DNA of 64,000 nucleotides from the NCBI GenBank assembly GCA_039179985.1, contig JBCDED010000008.1, forward strand, positions 3,843 to 67,842, written 5' to 3'. Shown in pieces: positions 51,682 through 58,984 of the stretch. The translations under genes were made by a program, and so were the position numbers. The notes under the pieces are model-generated. The model did not search any database, was not told where the DNA came from, and saw only the letters and a list, made by a program, of their open reading frames with translations. This DNA comes from JBCCMQ01 sp039179985 (lineage in GTDB: Bacteria; Pseudomonadota; Alphaproteobacteria; Rhodobacterales; Rhodobacteraceae). Within the stretch, counting starts at the first letter, position 1. Each line of letters begins with the position of its first letter.

Positions 51682-53727
51682 ATGGCTGACACCGCACAAG
51701 TGATCTTTATGCCGTCGGGCAAGCGCGGCACCTTTGAACTGGGCACCCCCATCCTGACGGCCGCTCGGCAGCTTGGAGTTGATCTCGACAGCGTCTGCGG
51801 CGGGCGTGGCATCTGTTCGAAATGTCAGGTGGCCCCGGCCATGGGCGCCTTTCCGAAGCTGGGTGTCACAGTCGCGGAAACGGCGCTGTCGCCCTGGAAC
51901 GCGGTCGAACAGCGCTACCATGAAATACGCGGCCTGAAAGAGGGCCGCCGCCTCGGCTGCCAGGTAACGGTACAGGGCGATGTGGTGATCGATGTGCCGG
52001 AAACGAGCCAGGTCCACCGACAAGTCGTACGCAAGCGTGCCGAGGCGCGGGACATCACGCTCGACCCCGCAATCCGGCTGGTCTACGTCGAGGTTACGGA
52101 GCCAGACATGCACGACCCCTCGGGCGATATGGAACGGCTGCAGGCCGCGCTCTCGGAGCAGTGGGGCATCGAAGATTCGACCTATGACCTCTCGGTCCTC
52201 ACCACGCTACAGCAGGCACTGCGCAAAGGCGGATGGAAAGTCACCTGTGTCCTTCACACCGGTCACTCCGACAGCGATCGCCCAACGGTGCTGCACCTTT
52301 TTCCCGGCTACTTCGACGGCGCACTTTACGGCATGGCGGTCGACCTCGGCTCCACCACCATAGCCGCACATCTGACGAACCTTTTTACGGGCGAAGTGGT
52401 CGCCTCTTCGGGCCTCATGAACCCGCAGATTCGCTTTGGAGAAGATCTGATGAGCCGGGTGTCCTATGCCATGATGCACCCCGGCGGCGACGGCGAAATG
52501 ACACTAGCCGTACGCGAGGGGATGAACACGCTTTTTGCCGAACTCACCGAAAGCGCCGGCATCGACCGGGCGCATGTCTTTGACGCGGTCTTCGTCTGCA
52601 ATCCCGTCATGCACCATCTTTTCCTCGGCATAGACCCTTTCGAACTGGGCCAGGCCCCCTTTGCGCTGGCCACCGCCAATTCGATTTCGCTGGAGGCTCG
52701 GCAACTCAATCTCAACCTGCACCCCGCCGCCCGGGCTTATCTTCTGCCTTGCATCGCCGGCCATGTGGGTGCCGATGCCGCCGCAGTGGCGCTGTCGGAG
52801 GCGCCGGACAAGTCTGACGATCTGGTGCTGGTCGTCGACGTGGGCACCAACGCGGAAATCCTGCTCGGAAACCGTGCCGGCGTCCTCGCCTGTTCCTCGC
52901 CCACCGGTCCCGCCTTCGAAGGCGCGCAGATCAGTGCGGGACAGCGCGCCGCGCCGGGGGCCATCGAAAGGGTGGAGATCGACCCAGCCACCAAAGAGCC
53001 GCGTTTCAAGGTAATCGGCTGCGATCTCTGGTCCGACGACCCCGACTTTCACACCCGCACGGCAGCGACTGGCATCACCGGCATCTGCGGTTCCGGCATC
53101 ATCGAGCTGGTGGCCGAGATGCGCATGGCCGGGCTTCTCGATGCCTCGGGCCTGATCGGCAGCCCCGAACAGACGGGCAGCGCGCGGATCGAGGCGGACG
53201 GACGCACCTTCGCCTACCTCGTCTGGGATGGCAGCGCCGAGGGAGGCCCCCGCATCACCGTGACCAATCAGGACATCCGTCAAATCCAGATGGCCAAGGC
53301 CGCGCTTTATTCCGGCGCGCGGCTCCTGATGGACAAACTCGAAACCGACAGCGTGGACCGCGTGGTGCTGGCCGGGGCCTTCGGCGCCCACATCAGCCCC
53401 AAGCACGCCATGGTGATCGGCATGATCCCCGACTGCCCGCTGGACAAGGTCACTTCTGCCGGCAACGCCGCAGGCACCGGTGCGCGCATCGCGCTTCTCA
53501 ACCGCGCCGCCCGACGCGAGATCGAGGCGACGGTGGGTGCGATCCATAAGGTCGAAACCGCTATCGAGCCGCGGTTTCAGGAGCATTTTGTCAACGCCAG
53601 CGCCATGCCCAATGCCGTCGACGCCTTTCCCAACCTCGAAACCGTCGTCACCCTACCTCAGGTCAGTTTCAACACCGGCGGCGAGACGCCCCAGGGCGGG
53701 CGGCGGCGCCGCCGCCGGGCGGGATGA
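51682..53727 (+). CDS. Corrinoid-activation (RACE/RamA-like, DUF4445) ferredoxin-ASKHA protein
   Basis: 681 residues. The N-terminal 2Fe-2S ferredoxin domain has Cys ligands in VCGGRGICSKCQ (about 36-47) and a fourth in RLGCQ. A middle domain is followed by a large ASKHA ATPase-like region with VDLGSTTIAAHL, VDVGTNAEILLG, TGICGSGIIELVAEM and VVLAGAFGAHISP. Such proteins reductively reactivate cob(II)alamin of methyltransferases at the expense of ATP. It ends in GGRRRRRRAG, echoing the tail of the upstream methyltransferase. Confidence 0.93.
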   Translation: MADTAQVIFMPSGKRGTFELGTPILTAARQLGVDLDSVCGGRGICSKCQVAPAMGAFPKLGVTVAETALSPWNAVEQRYHEIRGLKEGRRLGCQVTVQGDVVIDVPETSQVHRQVVRKRAEARDITLDPAIRLVYVEVTEPDMHDPSGDMERLQAALSEQWGIEDSTYDLSVLTTLQQALRKGGWKVTCVLHTGHSDSDRPTVLHLFPGYFDGALYGMAVDLGSTTIAAHLTNLFTGEVVASSGLMNPQIRFGEDLMSRVSYAMMHPGGDGEMTLAVREGMNTLFAELTESAGIDRAHVFDAVFVCNPVMHHLFLGIDPFELGQAPFALATANSISLEARQLNLNLHPAARAYLLPCIAGHVGADAAAVALSEAPDKSDDLVLVVDVGTNAEILLGNRAGVLACSSPTGPAFEGAQISAGQRAAPGAIERVEIDPATKEPRFKVIGCDLWSDDPDFHTRTAATGITGICGSGIIELVAEMRMAGLLDASGLIGSPEQTGSARIEADGRTFAYLVWDGSAEGGPRITVTNQDIRQIQMAKAALYSGARLLMDKLETDSVDRVVLAGAFGAHISPKHAMVIGMIPDCPLDKVTSAGNAAGTGARIALLNRAARREIEATVGAIHKVETAIEPRFQEHFVNASAMPNAVDAFPNLETVVTLPQVSFNTGGETPQGGRRRRRRAG

Positions 53728-54209
53728 GGGCACTTTCCGACCTGCCGGCCCTGACGCCCCTCAGGCGCGAGGCACTGACAGCCGCGGGCTTGCCGCCCGA
53801 GTGGGGTTTCGGCCTGCGCGACCAGGTCCGTTTCCACGAACTGGATGCCCTCGGCCATGTGAACAACGCCGTCTTTTTGTCCTGGTTCGAAACCTTCCGC
53901 CTGCCTTACCTGGAAGACTACGGCGTGTCGGACTACTCCGAAAACGCCCCGCGGCTTGTCCTCGCGACGGTCAGCGCCAGTTTCGAGCGCGAAATGCTGA
54001 TGGGCGAAATCTATGTCGTGACCGGCCGGACGGCCTGGTACCGGTCCTCAAGCTTCGGCATGGAGTTCGCCGTCTTCGCGCCTGACCGCCGCGCCACGGG
54101 GAGCGCCACCGTGGTCTTGCGCACCCGAGACGGCACGGGCAAATGGCCGCTGACCCAAGCCCAGAAAGCCACCTTCCGCGACCGCGACGGAGCAGAAGAC
54201 CGCGCCTGA
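53724..54209 (+). CDS. Hotdog-fold acyl-CoA thioesterase (4HBT type)
   Basis: 161 residues. RFHELDALGHVNNAVFLSWFETFRL is the classic 4HBT motif with the catalytic Asp/His/Asn region; VSASFEREMLMGEIYVVTGRTAWY follows. Its ATG overlaps the RACE stop by 4 bases, so it is translated from the one-carbon operon, although a link in function is not obvious. Confidence 0.88.
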   Translation: MRALSDLPALTPLRREALTAAGLPPEWGFGLRDQVRFHELDALGHVNNAVFLSWFETFRLPYLEDYGVSDYSENAPRLVLATVSASFEREMLMGEIYVVTGRTAWYRSSSFGMEFAVFAPDRRATGSATVVLRTRDGTGKWPLTQAQKATFRDRDGAEDRA

Positions 54210-54255
54210 GCCACCTTGACCGCCCGCACCCGATGGCCTACCCCCATAGCCCCGG

Positions 54256-54329
54256 GCGGGTGTAGCTCAATGGTAGAGCAGGAGCTTCCCAAGCTTAAGA
54301 CGAGGGTTCGATTCCCTTCACCCGCTCCA
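54256..54329 (+). tRNA. tRNA-Gly (anticodon CCC)
   Basis: 74-nt cloverleaf with encoded CCA: acceptor GCGGGTG/CACCCGC, D arm GCTC-AATGGTA-GAGC, anticodon loop TTCCCAA giving CCC, and T arm GAGGG-TTCGATT-CCCTT. The anticodon stem (GGAGC/GCTTA) has a G.A at its outer pair and a G.T next to it. It lies just upstream of the lower-GC block at 54.9-60 kb; I found no copy of its 3' end elsewhere in the window. Confidence 0.96.
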
Positions 54330-54376
54330 GACCCACGGTCCCTTGTCGTTCCGTCCGTGGACACCATCTTTTCCCA

Positions 54377-54718
54377 ATGGCCCCGCTGAAAACCGCTCTC
54401 GTTGCCCTTTGCCTGCTTGCGTTTGCCGCTTGTGCGCCGAATGGTACGGTATCCAGTGACAGCGGCGGGACAGTGCGCATCCTGCGCTGCAACATTTCCA
54501 GCGGCGGGTCGTTCGCAACGGGCCTTCAGGTGCGCGCACCCGGATTTTCGCGCTCGGTGCCTGTGGGGCAGGATGGGCTGACCTCACGTATTGCGAGCAA
54601 CGGGGACGAGGCGCTGGCCTGGGCAGTGCGGACCTACCCCGAACTGGCGGGCGCCCAGCGTTATTCCTACAGCGGCACCTGCGGCGTCAGCCGGGAAAGC
54701 CGACGCGACAGCGACTGA
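54377..54718 (+). CDS. Small putative lipoprotein, unknown function
   Basis: 113 residues with an N-terminal signal and lipobox (KTALVALCLLAFAAC, Cys at about 19), so it is probably anchored in a membrane by lipid. The mature part (GGTVRILRCNISSGGSFATGL, PELAGAQRYSYSGTCGV) has two further cysteines that could form a disulfide. No family recognised. It stands alone, 47 bases after the tRNA. Confidence 0.72.
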   Translation: MAPLKTALVALCLLAFAACAPNGTVSSDSGGTVRILRCNISSGGSFATGLQVRAPGFSRSVPVGQDGLTSRIASNGDEALAWAVRTYPELAGAQRYSYSGTCGVSRESRRDSD

Positions 54719-54853
54719 CCTTCAGATAACGCAGCACTCTCCGTTCGGGGCTTTATCTCGGGTTAGCGAGACTGGCTCAGATGGTTAGGTCGTCCGAACG
54801 GAAGTTGCCAGACATTGCGAGAACTCGAACGACCAAAATCCTTGGCTGTCAGC

Positions 54854-55648
54854 TCAGTTCGCCAAAACAGCCCCGAGCGCGCTGATAGGGGCGAAAGCCC
54901 CCCACCCTTCTACCGCGCCATTGCGCCCGGCAAAGTCCCGAAGCGCGGCATTGGTTTCGGGCAGCGCGTCTCTGGGAATATCTTCGGGGTCAAAGACCCA
55001 AACAATCGGCGTCGCGGGAGAAAGGGCTTTATCAACCAAAGACCTGAAGGCAAGCGCCCGCTTGGCCAGAATGTCATCTGGCCGAAGCTGTGCCCATAGA
55101 ACCCGGTCGACCAGTTCCACGGTTCCGCCGTCCTCGACGCAGTCCGAGCCGAGAATTTCAGTGACCGTGCGAATGTTCCTACGTGCATCCATTAAAAGGT
55201 GGCGTCCCGCCCGCGACGACCGCATGAGGTCAGCCGCTTGGGTGTTCTGATCTGCAAAACCATGTGGGTTCTGAATGTTCAGCCAGAGTCGTGGCGCGCT
55301 TTGTAGCAGGACCACCGATGGATTGAACTCAGAGAACAGATTGATGGCAGCCGCGTAGTCGTGAGGCTCCGCGCCGGGTAAGCGTACGAAAACCATGTCT
55401 TGCGCGCGGCTATGGGCAGCGTCGGTGACTTTGTCGCGGAAAGCCAAATTCCCAACAACAAGCACCGGATCATCCGGGACATTGCGCCAGTTTAACGCCT
55501 GCCCGGCCAGCGCAAATTTTGGGCGAAAGCAATCCCCGTCAAGCAGGGCCGCTGCGGGAAATCCAGCGCGACCGGCGATTCCAAAGGCAAGAACCCAAAC
55601 TCCGAACGCGGCGCTGAAGACGGCGAGAAGCGCAGCAAGCCTGACCAA
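54854..55648 (-). CDS. Unknown membrane-anchored protein of the acyltransferase cluster
   Basis: About 264 residues from a TTG at 55648 with AGGAG eight bases ahead; a GTG at 55708 in frame has no such site. One N-terminal helix (RLAALLAVFSAAFGVWVLAFG) is followed by a soluble part that would be periplasmic. Strands PVLVVGNLAF, FNPSVVLLQSAPRLWL and TPIVWVFDPEDIPRD are spaced like an SGNH/GDSL fold, but the usual catalytic Ser block is not there. By position, downstream of MBOAT and SGNH genes, it resembles the accessory subunits of alginate acetylation. No family recognised. Confidence 0.65.
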   Translation of the reverse strand: MVRLAALLAVFSAAFGVWVLAFGIAGRAGFPAAALLDGDCFRPKFALAGQALNWRNVPDDPVLVVGNLAFRDKVTDAAHSRAQDMVFVRLPGAEPHDYAAAINLFSEFNPSVVLLQSAPRLWLNIQNPHGFADQNTQAADLMRSSRAGRHLLMDARRNIRTVTEILGSDCVEDGGTVELVDRVLWAQLRPDDILAKRALAFRSLVDKALSPATPIVWVFDPEDIPRDALPETNAALRDFAGRNGAVEGWGAFAPISALGAVLAN

Positions 55649-55786
55649 CGCTAAAGCTCCTGATATTGGAAGGTTATGGCTTCCAGAGGGAAGATCGAAA
55701 TCAGGCACAATAGCCCGAGCGCGGCCCAGACCAGTAAGAAAACTTCCGATCTGCTGAGCAGGAACTTGTTGAGGGAGTATTTTATT

Positions 55787-56785
55787 CTAGTGCCCTCCGT
55801 GCCCGTGTTCCGAACGGATGTAGTTCACGATTTTTCCGCGCGCTATCGCCTCACCCACATAGTTGAAATGCCCGAAGTCACCCCAGGCGCGCGACCCCAT
55901 TTCCCTGAGTTCCGCACGATCGAACGTTATAAGGTCGAGGCCAAATCTATCTTCTACCAACTCGATAGTCCTGTCATTCAGCTGAGCAAATTCAAACTTT
56001 GGAAAATCCATCAAAACGACCCTCGTCCCCTGTTTTGCCGCTTCGTCGATCAGCAAATCCAGATAGAATGCCGTCCGCAATTCCGGCCCCCGATCGAAGC
56101 GCCAATCCCGGTCGTCGGACAGAAAATAGGCACCGTCCCGCCGTCTCTCGCGTTGAGAGAGCTTCTTGAACAACTCGGCAAGTTCCAAGTCGCGCGGTTC
56201 GGATAGGTCATAGGTTTGTGCGGGCCTCGGTTTAAGCTTAGGCGCCCAGCACTCCGTTCCCAATTGCAGACAAGTATCCGCTGCGAGAGAGAACCGCAAA
56301 TAGAGTAGCTGAAAGCGGTGGGTGAGCGCCTCAAACCAGGTCATGCTCTGCAGTGGAGCGACCACAATATCCCAGGTTCTTCCGAGGCGCTGGAGGTTTC
56401 GATGGGTCGGCGGACGATTTCGGCGTAGCATGTCCAGTTGCAAGAACACATAGTCCACTGTCCGGTACTGCAATAACTCAATCATCGCTAGAATCTGTGC
56501 GTCCGTACCATTTCCAGCGACGCCAAGATTGTAGACGACCGGGTCGCGGTCGGGCAAGAACTCGCGCAGGTCTTCCTCCAGATAGGGACCAAATATGCCG
56601 CGCCGTGCCCGCGAAGAGCCGCCAATGACAACATCGACATTGCCTTCGTGCAGGTAGATCGGTTCGGTGGTCCGTAGCCCCCACCGCATCGACGGCCTTT
56701 CAGCAACCAATAGGAGCCCACCAAAAAAAAGGGCGCACAAAACGAATGCGATGAAGAAAGTTCCAAGACGCGCCGCTTTGGTCAT
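55787..56785 (-). CDS. SGNH-like membrane-anchored acyltransferase/esterase
   Basis: 332 residues. N-terminal anchor LGTFFIAFVLCALFFGGLLLV, then a soluble part with the nucleophile block VVIGGSSRARRGI (Ser57/58), an Asn-Gly region VYNLGVAGNGTDA, and the C-terminal DFGHFN (Asp303, His306) matching the DxxH of SGNH enzymes. This is the architecture of AlgJ/AlgX-like partners that pass acyl groups from an MBOAT to a polymer. Its ATG overlaps the MBOAT stop by 4 bases. Base composition is lower in GC than the core genome. Confidence 0.8.
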   Translation of the reverse strand: MTKAARLGTFFIAFVLCALFFGGLLLVAERPSMRWGLRTTEPIYLHEGNVDVVIGGSSRARRGIFGPYLEEDLREFLPDRDPVVYNLGVAGNGTDAQILAMIELLQYRTVDYVFLQLDMLRRNRPPTHRNLQRLGRTWDIVVAPLQSMTWFEALTHRFQLLYLRFSLAADTCLQLGTECWAPKLKPRPAQTYDLSEPRDLELAELFKKLSQRERRRDGAYFLSDDRDWRFDRGPELRTAFYLDLLIDEAAKQGTRVVLMDFPKFEFAQLNDRTIELVEDRFGLDLITFDRAELREMGSRAWGDFGHFNYVGEAIARGKIVNYIRSEHGHGGH

Positions 56786-57942
56786 GGCAGCAACCCCGAC
56801 AAGACTTGCAGCCCGCCCTTGAGACTTTCAGCGTTCGCAAACCCCGACAGCAAGCTGACGAACGTGATTGTCAGGAACCAGCCGCAACATGCGAGACCCC
56901 ATCGGCCTGCCCGCCGCGATTGAACGCTTGACCGAAAGGCGCGGTAGCGTTCGTGCCTATCAAGCTTTAGATAAACTGTCATCGCGGTTGCATGCGCAAG
57001 GCCCCAGATCACATAGTTCACCGTAAAATGATGCCATATCCCGATGCATAGAAAAACCAGGAATAGCCCGCCTACACGTAGGCCCGTCACTCGCACGAAA
57101 TTGAGATAAACGTACTCAGACGTGAAGTTCATGATCGAAATGTTCCAACGCTGCCAGAAGTTCTGGATGTTCGTGGCGAAGATTGGAAAGTTGAAATTCT
57201 CGCGAACGCGTATTCCGAACATTCTGCTGGAACCGATAGCGATATCGGCGTAGCCGGAAAAGGAAATGTAAAGGCTGAACCATCCAAACACGAGACTCGC
57301 CCAGACTCCGATCGGCGTGCTGTAGTCAAGTTCCGCCGAGCTGTTTGGCAAGAAATACTTGGCAACCGGATCAAGTATGTACTGGGTAACCACATAGAAT
57401 TTCAATATGCCAACCAGGATCCTCGCCGCTCCGAGCAGTATGAATTCTGCCTGAAAACCGGTGTCGCAGGATCTGGTGTTGAGCGTCTTGATGTTCTCAA
57501 CCGGACCGGCCGAATATGTTGGAAAAAACACATTCAGGAATATCAAGTCCGAAAATTTGCTTTGCGTCTTTTGCTTGTAGACATCAATGACAAAACCGGC
57601 GTTTCGCAACGTGAAGTATGCAATTCCGGTAAGCGTGAATGCCTGCTCCACAACGCTTAGATCGGCCAGATCGGGCAACAGCATCAGCCCAACTTGTATG
57701 GCGATGAATGCGGCGGCGGTCCACTTGCCCGGAAGACGCCCTTGGACCCACGTATAGGCATAGGCCAAAAGCGAGGACAGCACGACGGCCAGCCCCAGTG
57801 CTGGTATGTAGAGCGTCACCAGCGCCAGGGAAAACGTAATCAGGAACGCAGCGCGCAGGCCAAAGTGGCGTTGCGGAACGGCCCAATACACAAGGCAGGC
57901 GAACCCAAGGGCTAAGAGGTAGAGGCCCGGCGTTAAGAACAC
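56782..57942 (-). CDS. MBOAT-family membrane O-acyltransferase
   Basis: 386-residue polytopic membrane protein starting at a GTG. MBOAT/AlgI landmarks: FPTYSAGPVENIKTL, FSGYADIAIGSSRMFGI, NFNFPIFATNIQNFWQRWN, and the catalytic His304 in GIWHHFTVNYVIWGLAH. The usual RWH is RWN here (Asn267). It is shorter than AlgI (about 520). It would move an acyl group across the inner membrane onto a carbohydrate or other acceptor. Coupled to the SGNH gene. Sample lines counted by hand give 40% GC (57541-57600) and 50% (57241-57300), against 63% in a gcvP line (27901-27960). Confidence 0.9.
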   Translation of the reverse strand: MFLTPGLYLLALGFACLVYWAVPQRHFGLRAAFLITFSLALVTLYIPALGLAVVLSSLLAYAYTWVQGRLPGKWTAAAFIAIQVGLMLLPDLADLSVVEQAFTLTGIAYFTLRNAGFVIDVYKQKTQSKFSDLIFLNVFFPTYSAGPVENIKTLNTRSCDTGFQAEFILLGAARILVGILKFYVVTQYILDPVAKYFLPNSSAELDYSTPIGVWASLVFGWFSLYISFSGYADIAIGSSRMFGIRVRENFNFPIFATNIQNFWQRWNISIMNFTSEYVYLNFVRVTGLRVGGLFLVFLCIGIWHHFTVNYVIWGLAHATAMTVYLKLDRHERYRAFRSSVQSRRAGRWGLACCGWFLTITFVSLLSGFANAESLKGGLQVLSGLLP

Positions 57943-58087
57943 GATTTACGCGACCCTATTAAGCGGCTCTTTCCCTTTGTGGGCACGAAGACGATTTTCT
58001 CCAGATTGAATGTGACTTTCCGGGCGCCGGTCGTGAATGTGCGGAACAGAGCAAACCGGCAGGTCATAACGGACGTTCTCCAATGCA

Positions 58088-58702
58088 TCACACCAAAGCC
58101 GTAAAGCGGACACTACCAATCGTTTCCTTCCCAACACGAACACGCGTTTCCGTTATTCGGTTATTTCCCGAAATACTCTCAATGTCCGCGGCGACGGAGC
58201 CCCACCCTTCGCGGGGCAGGTATCGTAACAGATTAAACTCAACCACCGCCCAGCGACCGGCTTTGAGAGGCAGAACTGTATTGTGGAGAAACTTTATGGT
58301 GAACACAATTTGCTCGATCAGGTCGGCCCCCTCAACCGGCGCAGATAGAGCCGTTTGACCGTCGACGGCCGTCACCGCATTTACGTCGCGCTCAAACCCT
58401 TCAATACGCGACAAAAGGGGCGCGCCCGTGTCGCGCAGCCCCCCGATAATTCGTTCTCCGTCGCGCAATCCGATGGACAGCCTGGCGGACAATGCCCCCG
58501 CCGGCGCAGGCTCCCCTTCGGGCCAAGTTAAAAGCGTTGGCAGCGTGTGCGACAGGCTGGAAAATCTCAACCGACAGTCCGCGATGTCAGCAGTGTCCCT
58601 ATGTTTTGAGAATTCTTCGAAGATAGACCGCAGAATATCTCCGCCTTGAAGGTAGTCGCGACTACCCCGCTGAGGTACCTCAAGGCGGGTCTCAAGCTTC
58701 AT
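58088..58702 (-). CDS. Unknown protein between ACP and MBOAT genes
   Basis: 204 residues, no signal peptide and no membrane segment. I recognise no family. Two stretches, VEGADLIEQIVFTIKFLHNTVL and GRWAVVEFNLLRYLPREGWG, look like a buried helix and strands; the beginning (LEVPQRGSRDYLQGGDILRSIFEEF) looks like a helix-rich cap. It could be a hotdog-like dehydratase/thioesterase relative or a structural partner of the acyl carrier protein. 30 bases separate it from the ACP gene. After its stop come 145 bases with nothing recognised before the MBOAT start. Confidence 0.65.
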   Translation of the reverse strand: MKLETRLEVPQRGSRDYLQGGDILRSIFEEFSKHRDTADIADCRLRFSSLSHTLPTLLTWPEGEPAPAGALSARLSIGLRDGERIIGGLRDTGAPLLSRIEGFERDVNAVTAVDGQTALSAPVEGADLIEQIVFTIKFLHNTVLPLKAGRWAVVEFNLLRYLPREGWGSVAADIESISGNNRITETRVRVGKETIGSVRFTALV

Positions 58703-58732
58703 GCCACACCAAAATACCAGTGGATCTTCACG

Positions 58733-58963
58733 TCAGCTTTCCAGGAATGCGACAAGGTTGGAAACCTTGAATAGGTCCTTTTCATCGACATCCTGTTCGG
58801 AGAGCTTCACGCCCGCCGCCTTTTCGACATTGAGAAGAAAAATCGCGCTGTCGAGCGAGTCGATCACATCGTCCTGAATAAGATGCGTATCAACCGAAAT
58901 TTCGACCGAGTGTCCGACCGCGTCCGCCAAGGCCGTTTCAATTATGCTCTTATAGTCTGCCAT
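58733..58963 (-). CDS. Acyl carrier protein
   Basis: 76-residue four-helix carrier protein. The phosphopantetheine attachment Ser36 is in DVIDSLDSAIF, the DSL motif of the family; an acidic helix and C-terminal KVSNLVAFLES follow. It is not the housekeeping acpP by context, lacking fab neighbours. It sits 21 bases after a KAS III gene, so it probably carries a short acyl chain made or loaded by that enzyme. Confidence 0.93.
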   Translation of the reverse strand: MADYKSIIETALADAVGHSVEISVDTHLIQDDVIDSLDSAIFLLNVEKAAGVKLSEQDVDEKDLFKVSNLVAFLES

Positions 58964-58984
58964 TTTGCTTCCCTACCTTTGTCC

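Noticed and set aside
55676..56206. 176-codon plus-strand frame opposite the SGNH-like gene
   Set aside because: The minus-strand frame has the anchor, Ser block and DxxH motif; the plus-strand reading has no family features.
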